Origin: Mycolicibacterium frederiksbergense
Lineage (GTDB): Bacteria; Actinomycetota; Actinomycetes; Mycobacteriales; Mycobacteriaceae
Direction: 5' to 3'
Length of the DNA: 64,000 bases
Assembly: GCF_012223425.1 (NCBI RefSeq)
Contig: NZ_CP038799.1
Span: 5,440,249-5,504,248 of the forward strand
Shown here piece after piece: positions 53,004 through 60,422 of the stretch (positions within the stretch are counted from its first letter, which is position 1; every line of letters starts with the position of its first letter). Both the position numbers and the translations under genes were made by a program. Below the pieces are notes generated by a model. The model had not been told where the DNA came from. It did no database searches and saw only the letters and a program-made list of their open reading frames with translations.

Positions 53004-54049
53004 CCACGCCGATCCCACGTAGCCCCGAGGACGTCACGCCGGCCTGGCTGGGCGGTGTGCTCGGCGCCGATGTGCGCAGCGTCGACACCGCACCCATCGG
53101 CACGGGCCAGACCGGCGCCACCTACCGGCTGACCGTGCAGTACGGCACCGAGACCGACCTGCCGGCCAGCTTCGCGATCAAGTTGCCGTCTCAGGACGAC
53201 ACGGTCCGCGACCGGGTCGCCATCGGCTACCGGTCCGAGCACGCGTTCTACCGCGATGTCGCCGACCTGGTGCAGGTTCCCATCCCGCGGAACTTCCACT
53301 GTGAGATCGGCGGTGAGGGAGCCGAATTCGTGCTGCTGCTGGCGGATATGGCGCCCGCCGAACAGGGTGACCAGATCGCCGGGTGCAGCGCCGAAGAGGC
53401 TCAGCTGGCCGTGCGCGCCCTTGCCGGGCTGCACGCTCCCAGTTGGTGTGATCCGAAACTGACCGACTTTCCCGGTATCGCCATGCCCAAGCCGGACGCC
53501 GCAATGGCCTCCGGCATGGGCGATGTGGCCAAGATGGCCACCGACATCACCCTGGAGAAACTCGGCGACCGGATGACCGCCGAGGACCGGGCCACCCTGT
53601 CGGCGTCCATGGCGATGGTGACGCCCTGGCTGCTGACCGAGCCCGACCGGTTCGCGCTGCTGCACGGTGACTACCGGCTGGACAACATGCTGTTCGATCC
53701 GGACCGCACCCGGGTCACCGTCGTGGACTGGCAGACACTGGGATCCGGCCTTCCGGCACGTGATCTCGCGTACTTCACCGCAACCAGTCTGGACCCGGTG
53801 ACCCGCGCGGCCGCCGAACGGGACCTGGTGGCCGAATACCATGCCGGCCTGGTGGCGCTCGGTGTCACCGGCTACGACGAACAGACCTGCTGGCGTGACT
53901 ACCGACTGGGCATGCTGCAGGCACCGCTGATCATCGTGTTCGGGGTGGCTTTCGCCAACGCCACCGAGCGCGGTGACGAGATGATGCTCGTGATGGCCGA
54001 ACGTTCGTGCCGGGCGATCCGCGAGCTGGACACCCTCGCGCTCATCTGA
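53000..54049 (+). CDS. Aminoglycoside phosphotransferase-like kinase
   Basis: A 349-residue protein with the APH/ecdysteroid-kinase fold: ATP-binding Lys region FAIKLPSQ, catalytic HGDYRLDNMLFD and metal-binding VVDWQTLGSGLPARDLAY. It is a paralogue of the N-terminal half of the 31423-33429 product but lacks the extra C-terminal domain. Such genes are numerous in environmental mycobacteria and often stand next to TetR regulators; substrates are mostly unknown. Its 3' end overlaps the convergent cobK by eight bases. Confidence 0.8.
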   Translation: MTTPIPRSPEDVTPAWLGGVLGADVRSVDTAPIGTGQTGATYRLTVQYGTETDLPASFAIKLPSQDDTVRDRVAIGYRSEHAFYRDVADLVQVPIPRNFHCEIGGEGAEFVLLLADMAPAEQGDQIAGCSAEEAQLAVRALAGLHAPSWCDPKLTDFPGIAMPKPDAAMASGMGDVAKMATDITLEKLGDRMTAEDRATLSASMAMVTPWLLTEPDRFALLHGDYRLDNMLFDPDRTRVTVVDWQTLGSGLPARDLAYFTATSLDPVTRAAAERDLVAEYHAGLVALGVTGYDEQTCWRDYRLGMLQAPLIIVFGVAFANATERGDEMMLVMAERSCRAIRELDTLALI

Positions 54050-54767
54050 GGCCGGTCAGCCAATCGACGGCCGCGTCCACGGTGTGCACGATGCGCACAC
54101 CGCCGGGTAGTGCGGGCCTGCTGACCATGATGACGGGCACCCCCACCTCGGCGGCGGCCTCGAGTTTCGCGTGCGTCATGGCGCCACCGCTGTTCTTGGT
54201 CACCAGCGCATCGATACCGAACTCCCGCAACAGATCACGCTCGCCCTCGACGCGGTAGGGGCCACGCGAGAGCAGCACCTCATGGTGGGCGGGCATCAAC
54301 TGGTCCTCCGGGGCGGTCACCGCACGGATCAGGAACCACGCATCGGAGTCTTTGAAGGCCGCGGTGCCCGAACGCCCGGTGGTCAGGAACACCCGCCGAT
54401 AGCCATGGCGCGCGACCACCTCGGCGGCCTCGGTGTCCGAGCCCACCACGGCGGCGTCACCGTCCGGCCAGGGCGGGCGGGCCAGCACCAGATGTGGCAG
54501 ACCTTCCCCTGCGGCAGCCTGTGCGGCGTTGGCGGTGATGGTCGCAGCGAACGGGTGGGTGGCATCCACCACGGCGCTGATGTCGTTGCCGCGCAACCAC
54601 TGTGCCAGGCCCTGGGCACCGCCGAAACCGCCGATACGCACCTCGCCGACCGGTAGCGCCGGGTCGGGCACCCGTCCGGCCAGTGAGCTGATCACCGGGA
54701 CATCGGGGTGCAGCCGGGCGGCCAGCGCCCGCGCCTCTCCGGTGCCGCCGAGGAGCAGGACCCGCAC
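54042..54767 (-). CDS. cobK: Precorrin-6A reductase CobK
   Basis: NADPH-dependent reductase (241 residues) that converts precorrin-6A to precorrin-6B. Family features are the start VRVLLLGGTGEARALA, VVDATHPFAATITANA, VFLTTGRSG, LLSRGPY and KNSGGAMTHAKLEAA. GTG 54767 overlaps the cobM stop by one base (TAGTG); longer in-frame starts would run through cobM. Last gene of the minus-strand cobL-cobM-cobK operon. Confidence 0.95.
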   Translation of the reverse strand: MRVLLLGGTGEARALAARLHPDVPVISSLAGRVPDPALPVGEVRIGGFGGAQGLAQWLRGNDISAVVDATHPFAATITANAAQAAAGEGLPHLVLARPPWPDGDAAVVGSDTEAAEVVARHGYRRVFLTTGRSGTAAFKDSDAWFLIRAVTAPEDQLMPAHHEVLLSRGPYRVEGERDLLREFGIDALVTKNSGGAMTHAKLEAAAEVGVPVIMVSRPALPGGVRIVHTVDAAVDWLTGLR

Positions 54768-55522
54768 TAGTGCCGGCTTCCGCGCCGGCGGCCCGACGAA
54801 TACAGGTAGCTGTCGGTGAAGCCCTCGGCCGCCAGCACGTCGCCGACGATGATGACCGCGGTGCGGGTGATCCCGGCCGCATGCATCTGCCCGGCGATCT
54901 CGCCCAGCGAGCAACGCAGCACCTGTTCCTTGGGCCAGCTCGCGAAGGCGACCACCGCACAAGGGGTGTCGGCGGTGTAGCCGCCGACGGTGAGCTGCTC
55001 GACGATGGTGTCGATCTGTGCCGCCGCCAGATGCAGCACCAGGGTGTTCCCGGGCGTGGACAACACGGCCAGGGTTTCCTTTTCAGGCATCGCGGTGGAC
55101 AGGGTGGCCACCCGGCTCAGCGTCACGGTCTGCGACACCCCCGGCACGGTCAGCTCACGGCCCACCGCGGCGGCCGCCGCCGCGAACGCCGGCACACCGG
55201 GCACGATCTCCCAGGCGACGCCCAGGGCGTCGAGCCTGCGGCACTGTTCGGCGAGCGCGCTGTAGATCGACGGGTCCCCGGAATGCAGGCGCGCCACATC
55301 CAGCCCGGCGGCGTCGGCGGCTGCCAATTCGTCGATGATCTGTTCCAGGTTCAGCGGCCCGGTGTCGACGATCCTGGCGCCGTCCGGGCACTCGGCGAGC
55401 AGGTCCTCGGGCATGATCGAGCCGGCGTACAGGCACACCTGGCAACGGTTCAGCAGCCGCTGGCCGCGCACGGTGATCAGGTCGGCCGCACCGGGGCCCG
55501 CGCCGATGAAATAGATGGTCAC
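54767..55522 (-). CDS. cobM: Precorrin-4 C11-methyltransferase CobM
   Basis: SAM-dependent methyltransferase (251 residues) that makes precorrin-5. Family blocks are VTIYFIGAGPGAADLITVRG, LYAGSIMPE, RLHSGDPSIYSALAEQ and VPGVPAFAAAAAAVG. GTG 55522 overlaps the cobL stop as GTGA, hence translational coupling; a start at 55540 would add six residues and lie inside cobL. Confidence 0.95.
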   Translation of the reverse strand: MTIYFIGAGPGAADLITVRGQRLLNRCQVCLYAGSIMPEDLLAECPDGARIVDTGPLNLEQIIDELAAADAAGLDVARLHSGDPSIYSALAEQCRRLDALGVAWEIVPGVPAFAAAAAAVGRELTVPGVSQTVTLSRVATLSTAMPEKETLAVLSTPGNTLVLHLAAAQIDTIVEQLTVGGYTADTPCAVVAFASWPKEQVLRCSLGEIAGQMHAAGITRTAVIIVGDVLAAEGFTDSYLYSSGRRRGSRH

Positions 55523-56697
55523 TGCTTGCTCACCGCCCATTGGGTGACGGGGTAGGCCGGCCGGAATCCGGTGAATCCGCCGATCGGTTCACCGTGGTAG
55601 TGCTGGAACCGGCGCAACTGGCCTCCTAGCGTCGAGTAGCGAGCGATGACTGCGGCTTCCGATTCTGCCGTGACGACATTGGCCACCAATCGGCCCCCGG
55701 CCGGTAACCGCTCGAAGCAGGCGTCGAGCAGACCCGGCTCGGTGATGCCGCCACCGATGAAGATCACCGCGGGCTCCGCGGCGCCGTCGAAGTCGGTCGG
55801 GGCCGGGCCGCGCACCTCGACGTTCACCCCGAACGCGACGGTATTGGCGGCGATACGCGACCGCCGTTGCTCGGAACGCTCGAAAGCCACGGCGGTACAA
55901 CCCGGTGCGCTGCGGCACCATTCGATGGCGATGCTCCCCGAGCCCGAGCCCACATCCCACAGCCGTTCACCAGGGCGTGGCCCCAGCGCGGCCAGTGTCA
56001 CCGCGCGGATGCTCTGCTTGGTGATCTGCCCGTCATGGAGAAACCTGTCATCGGGCAGCGTGTGGTAGCGGCGCTCATCGGGCAGGTACTGCACCGCAAC
56101 GACATTCAGGTCATCGATATCGTCCGCACCGGCGGCGGCCCAGTCCCTGGCCAGAGCCGCACGGCGCCGCTCCCCCGGCCCGCCCAGCTGCTCGAGCACG
56201 GTCAGCTCGGATTCGCCGCGGCCGGTCTCGGTCAGCAGCGCAGCCAGGGCAGCCGGGCCGGTGGCGTCGCGGCTGAGCACCACCGCGCGCCCACCGCGGC
56301 GCACCGCGGTGTGCACCGGTGCGGTCACGAGGCTGACGACCTCGGTGTCCTGCACCGTCCAGCCCATCCGGGCGCACGCCAGCGTCACCGAGGACACATG
56401 CGGCAGCACCCGCACCGAGTCGGCGCCGAATCGGCGGATCAGGGTCGCGCCGATACCGTGCAACATCGGGTCACCGCTGGCCACCACGTGCACATCACCG
56501 CCATCGGTGCGGATGAGTTCGTCGAGTGCGGGCAGCAGCGGCGACGGCCACGTCCGGCGCTGCGCACCGACGGTGCCGTCGAGCAGATCCAGCTGCCGGG
56601 GCGATCCGAAAATGACGGTGGCCGTGGCGAGTTCGGCCCGCGACGACGCACCCAGACCCGGCATACCGTCGGCTCCGATGCCGATCACGATGATCAT
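55519..56697 (-). CDS. cobL: Precorrin-6Y C5,15-methyltransferase (decarboxylating) CobL
   Basis: A two-domain enzyme (392 residues): the N-terminal CbiE-like methyltransferase (VIGIGADGMPGLGASSRAEL, SGDPMLHGIG) and the C-terminal CbiT-like half with the SAM site LWDVGSGSGSIAIEW. It methylates C5 and C15 and removes the acetate carboxyl of ring C. ATG 56697 has AGAGGA five bases upstream, supplied by a tandem repeat that also encodes a coupled micro-ORF ending in the start codon. First cob gene of the minus-strand operon. Confidence 0.96.
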   Translation of the reverse strand: MIIVIGIGADGMPGLGASSRAELATATVIFGSPRQLDLLDGTVGAQRRTWPSPLLPALDELIRTDGGDVHVVASGDPMLHGIGATLIRRFGADSVRVLPHVSSVTLACARMGWTVQDTEVVSLVTAPVHTAVRRGGRAVVLSRDATGPAALAALLTETGRGESELTVLEQLGGPGERRRAALARDWAAAGADDIDDLNVVAVQYLPDERRYHTLPDDRFLHDGQITKQSIRAVTLAALGPRPGERLWDVGSGSGSIAIEWCRSAPGCTAVAFERSEQRRSRIAANTVAFGVNVEVRGPAPTDFDGAAEPAVIFIGGGITEPGLLDACFERLPAGGRLVANVVTAESEAAVIARYSTLGGQLRRFQHYHGEPIGGFTGFRPAYPVTQWAVSKQ

Positions 56698-56729
56698 CTG
56701 TGTCCTCTGCTCTTCGCGCAGGCGCTCAT
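56694..56729 (-). CDS. 11-codon micro-ORF coupled to cobL (repeat unit 1)
   Basis: Reads MSACAKSRGHR and stops in the cobL start (ATGA overlap). Its ATG lies five bases after an AGAGGA from the other repeat unit. Translation is possible but not shown. Confidence 0.35.
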   Translation of the reverse strand: MSACAKSRGHR

Positions 56730-56765
56730 CGCCGTCCTCTGCTCTTCGCGCAGGCGCTCATCGCG
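56702..56765. repeat. Tandem 32-bp direct repeat, two copies
   Basis: Units 56702-56733 and 56734-56765 match at 31 of 32 positions. On the minus strand each contains an ATG at its start (ATGAGCGCCTGCGCGAAG) and AGAGGA at its end. The first base pairs of the outer copy form the stop codon of the Rv2073c-like gene. Confidence 0.9.
56726..56761 (-). CDS. 11-codon micro-ORF coupled to the Rv2073c homologue (repeat unit 2)
   Basis: Reads MSACAKSRGRR. Its ATG overlaps the stop of the upstream SDR gene (ATGA) and its stop overlaps the next micro-ORF start (ATGA). GGAGG eight bases upstream, inside the SDR gene, is a good ribosome-binding site. Translation is possible but not shown. Confidence 0.35.
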   Translation of the reverse strand: MSACAKSRGRR

Positions 56766-57501
56766 GCAGCCTCCGCCAGATCGGGCCGGGCAGGATCCGG
56801 AACACCGCGGCGATGACCCCGACCTGCCACGGCACCCACACCGTACGCCGCCGCCCGGCCAGTGCCTTTGCCGCTGCGGTGGCGACCTGGGCGGGCGTGC
56901 TGGAGAACGGCGCCGGAGCCATGCCCTCGGTCATCCGGCCGATCACGAAACCGGGTCGCACCACCAGCAGACGCACCCCGCAACCGTGCAGCGCATCGGC
57001 GAGCCCGCTGCAGAAACCGTCCAGCCCCGCCTTGGCCGACCCGTAGACGTAGTTGGCCCGGCGCACCCGCACCCCGGCAATCGAGGAGAAGGTCACCAGG
57101 TCCCCGCCGCCGCGCCGGCGCATCGAGTCCGCCAGCACGGTCAGCAGACTCACCTGGGCCACGTAGTCGGTGTGCACGACGGTGACCGCGTGACCGGCAT
57201 CGGTCTCGGCGCGCGCCTGATCACCGAGCACCCCGAAGCTCAGCACCGCGGTGGCGATCGGCCCGTGCGCATTTTCGATGTCCTGGACCAGGCCCCGGTG
57301 GGATGCGGTGTCGTCGGCATCGAACTCGTGTACGTGCACCGCGGTCGCGCCGGCGGACCGGACCGCCTCGACGTGCTCGGTCAGTTCATGGGCGCGGCGC
57401 GCGGCCAGGACGACGGAGCGCCCACCGGCGATACGCCGCGCCAATTCGACACCGATCTCGCTGCGCCCGCCGAATATGACGACGAGCCCCGTGTCCTCCA
57501 T
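56758..57501 (-). CDS. SDR family protein (Rv2073c-like, DprE2-related)
   Basis: A 247-residue short-chain dehydrogenase with VVIFGGRSEIGVELA as the cofactor loop, SSIAGVR and active-site YVYGSAKAG. The pattern (GGRSEIG, C-terminal VRPGFVIGRMTEGM and membrane-like end AVFRILPGPIWRRLPR) resembles DprE2-type ketoreductases of the cell-wall pathway, and the position beside cobL and the Rv2074 homologue matches Rv2073c. ATG 57501 is preferred over longer starts, which would cross the divergent gene. Its stop is coupled through micro-ORFs to cobL, so it may be co-expressed with cobalamin genes. Substrate unknown. Confidence 0.8.
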   Translation of the reverse strand: MEDTGLVVIFGGRSEIGVELARRIAGGRSVVLAARRAHELTEHVEAVRSAGATAVHVHEFDADDTASHRGLVQDIENAHGPIATAVLSFGVLGDQARAETDAGHAVTVVHTDYVAQVSLLTVLADSMRRRGGGDLVTFSSIAGVRVRRANYVYGSAKAGLDGFCSGLADALHGCGVRLLVVRPGFVIGRMTEGMAPAPFSSTPAQVATAAAKALAGRRRTVWVPWQVGVIAAVFRILPGPIWRRLPR

Positions 57502-57536
57502 GGCTGTGATTATGTCCTGCGCTAGGTTGGACCCCG

Positions 57537-57950
57537 ATGGCCAAGGCAACAACCCGACTCACCAACGACGCGCTGGCATTTCTGACAGAGCGTCATCTGG
57601 CGATGCTGACCACGCTGCGGGGTGACAATTCGCCGCACGTCGTGGCGGTGGGTTTCACCTTCGATCCGACCACGCACATCGCCCGGGTGATCACCACCGG
57701 CGGTTCGCAGAAGGCCGTCAATGCCAAGGAGCGTGGTGTCGCGGTGCTCAGCCAGGTCGACGGCGCCCGCTGGCTGTCGCTGGAAGGTGCGGCCACCGTC
57801 AGCGGCGACGCCGATGACGTGCGCGATGCCGAGCTGCGGTATGCCCAGCGCTACCGCACGCCGCGGGCGAACCCGCGGCGCGTGGTGATCGAGGTGCGGA
57901 TCGAGCGGGTGCTCGGATCCTCGACGCTGTTGGACCGCAGCGAAGCCTGA
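57537..57950 (+). CDS. F420-dependent biliverdin reductase-like protein (Rv2074-like)
   Basis: A 137-residue PPOX-class split-barrel protein. The sequence ALAFLTERHLAMLTTLRGDNSPHVVAVGF and the order next to the Rv2073c homologue correspond to Rv2074, which is known to use F420H2 to reduce biliverdin. Other PPOX members would have a similar core, so the reaction is inferred from similarity. A TAGGTT box ends eight bases before ATG 57537, suggesting a leaderless or nearly leaderless message. It is divergent from the SDR. Confidence 0.78.
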   Translation: MAKATTRLTNDALAFLTERHLAMLTTLRGDNSPHVVAVGFTFDPTTHIARVITTGGSQKAVNAKERGVAVLSQVDGARWLSLEGAATVSGDADDVRDAELRYAQRYRTPRANPRRVVIEVRIERVLGSSTLLDRSEA

Positions 57951-57954
57951 GCGG

Positions 57955-59091
57955 TCAGACCGGCACCACGACCAAATCGTGCGGGCGCTGGTTGACCGAT
58001 TCCACACCGTCCTCGGTGACGATGACGATGTCCTCGATCCGGGCGCCCCACTGGCCCGGGAAGTAGATGCCGGGCTCCACCGAGAACGCCATGCCCGGCT
58101 CAAGGGTGATCTCGTTACCGGCGATGATGTAGGGCTCTTCGTGCACCGACAGCCCGATTCCGTGCCCGGTGCGGTGCACGAACACCTCGGCCAGCCCCTC
58201 GGCGGCCAGCACGTCGCGGGCGACCGCGTCGACCGAGCCGGCGGTGATACCGGGGCGCACCGCCCCGACCGCTTCGGCCTGGGCGCGCTGCAGCACCGCG
58301 TACCGGCGGGCGACCTCGGTGTCGGGCTCGCCGATGCTGTACGTGCGGGTCGAGTCGGAGTTGTAGCCCGGCGCATAGGGGCCGCCGATGTCGACGACGA
58401 CGATATCGCCAACGCGTAGCTCGCGGTCCGAGCATTCGTGGTGCGGGTCGGCACCGTTGGGTCCGGACCCGACGATGATGAACGCCACCTCAGAATGGCC
58501 TTCGGCGACAATGGCTTCGGCGATGTCGGCGGCGACGTCGGCTTCGGTGCGACCGGGCACCAGGAACTCCGGAACCCTGGCGTGCACCCGGTCGATCGCC
58601 GCGCCGGCCTTGCGCAGCGCGTCGATTTCGGCCGGGTCCTTGATCATCCGCAGCCTGCGCAGCACGTCGGTGGCCAGCACCGGCACCGCGCCGAGCACCT
58701 CGGCCAGCGGTAGCAGGTGCAGGGCCGTCATCGAATCGGTGACCGCCACGGTCACCGGTGCCGCGGCCGATCCGCGCAGTGCCTGCGCGACCAGCGCATA
58801 GGGATTCTCACCGTCCACCCAATCCTGAACCGTCGCACCGATTTCGGTGACCGCGGACTCACGCAGCGCGGCCAGCTCCAGGCGCGGGACCACCACGGTG
58901 GGGGCCGACCCGTCGACGGGAAGTACCAGCGCGGTGAGCCGCTCGAAGGTCTGCGCCCGCGAGCCCACCAGATAGCGCAGGTCGTAGCCGGGGGTGATCA
59001 CCAGCCCTGCCAGCCCGGCGCTCGCCGCGCCTTCGGCGGCCGCCCGGACGCGCTGCGCGTAGACCTCGGTACTGAAACGACTGCCGTCCAT
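57955..59091 (-). CDS. pepE: Xaa-Pro dipeptidase/aminopeptidase PepE
   Basis: A 378-residue M24 metallopeptidase that removes N-terminal residues before proline. The C-terminal pita-bread domain has all five metal ligands: Asp in VVDIGGPY, Asp in YNSDSTRT, His in RTGHGIGLSVHEEP, Glu in AFSVEPGIY and Glu in ARIEDIVIV. The N-terminal creatinase-like domain is complete. Its position before the Rv2090-like exonuclease matches Rv2089c. It is convergent with the Rv2074-like gene. Confidence 0.93.
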   Translation of the reverse strand: MDGSRFSTEVYAQRVRAAAEGAASAGLAGLVITPGYDLRYLVGSRAQTFERLTALVLPVDGSAPTVVVPRLELAALRESAVTEIGATVQDWVDGENPYALVAQALRGSAAAPVTVAVTDSMTALHLLPLAEVLGAVPVLATDVLRRLRMIKDPAEIDALRKAGAAIDRVHARVPEFLVPGRTEADVAADIAEAIVAEGHSEVAFIIVGSGPNGADPHHECSDRELRVGDIVVVDIGGPYAPGYNSDSTRTYSIGEPDTEVARRYAVLQRAQAEAVGAVRPGITAGSVDAVARDVLAAEGLAEVFVHRTGHGIGLSVHEEPYIIAGNEITLEPGMAFSVEPGIYFPGQWGARIEDIVIVTEDGVESVNQRPHDLVVVPV

Positions 59092-59101
59092 GGGGACGAG
59101 G

Positions 59102-59338
59102 CTAGTGGGTGACCCGATAGGTGGCGACCTCGACCAGGTTGCCCTCGGGGTCGCGGCAGTAGTGCGAGGTCATCGGCCCCAGCGCACCGGTCTTGGCGAC
59201 CGGCCCTTCGATGATCTGCACCCCGGCGCCGAACTCCTCACGGCGCATGTTGAGCACCCGGACGTACCAGTCGATGGTGGCTTCCGTATCACGGCAATTC
59301 AGCACGACGTGGTCGATGCGATCCACAGCGAAGGTCAT
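59102..59338 (-). CDS. VOC (glyoxalase/dioxygenase) protein with internal deletion
   Basis: Only 78 residues, while VOC proteins of this kind have about 125. The start IDHVVLNCRDTEATIDWYVRVL and the end TSHYCRDPEGNLVEVATY are intact, but EEFGAG runs directly into VQIIEGPVAKTGALGP; the usual middle of 45-50 residues is missing. The join keeps the frame. One metal-ligand His (IDHV) and the last Glu (LVEV) remain, so the fold's middle strands are lost and it is unlikely to be active. ATG 59338; a TAGCGT box ends five bases upstream. It follows pepE's start by ten bases on the same strand. Confidence 0.65.
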   Translation of the reverse strand: MTFAVDRIDHVVLNCRDTEATIDWYVRVLNMRREEFGAGVQIIEGPVAKTGALGPMTSHYCRDPEGNLVEVATYRVTH

Positions 59339-59385
59339 ACCCCACGCTACTGTCAGGCGATGCGCAGGGATATCCGGGAGCTGAC

Positions 59386-60345
59386 ATGACAGAGAATCCG
59401 CCGGTGCTGCTGCTCGACGGCGCCAGCATGTGGTTCCGCTCGTTCTTCGGGGTGCCATCCTCCATCACCGCCCCGGACGGCCGGCCGGTCAACGCGCTGC
59501 GCGGTTTCCTCGACGCCATCTCCACACTGGTCACCCAGCACCGGCCGTCCCGGCTCGTGGTGTGCCGCGACGACGACTGGCGACCGCAGTGGCGGGTGGA
59601 CCGCATTCCGTCCTACAAGGCCCACCGCGTCGAGGAGACGCGTCCCGGCGGCGCCCCCGATGTGGAGGAGGTGCCCGACGAGCTGACCCCGCAGGTCGAC
59701 ATGATCATGGCGATCCTCGACGCGTTCGGCATCGCCACCGCAGGCGCCGCGGGCTTCGAGGCCGACGATGTGCTGGGCACGCTGGCCGCCGCCGAGCAGC
59801 GCGACCCCGTCATCGTGGTCAGCGGGGACCGCGATTTGCTGCAACTGGTCGGCGACGACCCGGTCGCGGTACGGGTGTTCTACATCGGGCGGGGCTTGAG
59901 CAAGGCCATCCTGTTCGGGCCCACCGAGGTCGCCGACACCTACGGGGTGCCGGTGGACCGTGCCGGACCGGCCTACGCCGAATTGGCGCTGCTGCGCGGT
60001 GATCCCTCGGACGGTCTGCCCGGCGTGGCGGGCATCGGTGAGAAGACCGCGGCGACCCTGATGGGACAGCACGGATCCTTGGCCGCGATCGTCGCGGCTG
60101 CCGCCGACCCGTCGTCGAAAATGCCTGCCGCTCAGCGCAAGAAGCTGCTGGCCGCCGATGAGTACATCATCGCCGCCGAACCGGTGGTCCGGGTCGCCAC
60201 CGACGCACCCGTGACGCTGTCACGGCCAGACGACGTGCTGCCGCTGTCCGCGGCGGACCCGGCCCGGGTTGCGGCGCTGGCCGAGGAGTACGGCGTGGTG
60301 TCCTCGATCGGACGACTGCAGAAGGCATTGGACAAGCTGCCCTAG
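59386..60345 (+). CDS. 5'-3' exonuclease (Rv2090-like, flap-endonuclease family)
   Basis: A 319-residue stand-alone relative of the N-terminal nuclease domain of DNA polymerase I. Metal-binding acidic residues appear in LLLDGASMWFR, FEADDVLG and VVSGDRDLLQLV; the helical arch has PSYKAHRVEE and the helix-3-turn-helix is DPSDGLPGVAGIGEKTAATL. It would remove RNA primers or flaps. Position between pepE and the DUF4333 gene agrees with Rv2090. ATG 59386 is used. A strong hairpin follows the stop. Confidence 0.92.
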   Translation: MTENPPVLLLDGASMWFRSFFGVPSSITAPDGRPVNALRGFLDAISTLVTQHRPSRLVVCRDDDWRPQWRVDRIPSYKAHRVEETRPGGAPDVEEVPDELTPQVDMIMAILDAFGIATAGAAGFEADDVLGTLAAAEQRDPVIVVSGDRDLLQLVGDDPVAVRVFYIGRGLSKAILFGPTEVADTYGVPVDRAGPAYAELALLRGDPSDGLPGVAGIGEKTAATLMGQHGSLAAIVAAAADPSSKMPAAQRKKLLAADEYIIAAEPVVRVATDAPVTLSRPDDVLPLSAADPARVAALAEEYGVVSSIGRLQKALDKLP

Positions 60346-60350
60346 CCGGC

Positions 60351-60405
60351 GAGCAGACGCATAGGGCCCTGAAACCGGTGTTTCAGGGGCCCTATGCGTC
60401 TGCTC
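60351..60405. terminator. Long bidirectional terminator hairpin
   Basis: Arms of 25 and 26 bases (60351-60375 and 60380-60405) pair with a single one-base bulge around a CGGT loop. The outer arm reads GAGCAGACGCATAGGGCCC. It lies five bases after the exonuclease stop and 18 bases from the stop of the converging gene. Confidence 0.9.
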
Positions 60406-60422
60406 GGAAGGAAAAGCGGGTG

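Noticed and set aside
53000..54049. Aminoglycoside resistance gene
   Set aside because: Although it has the APH fold, such kinase-like genes are abundant in mycobacteria without a resistance role, and nothing in the context points to antibiotics.
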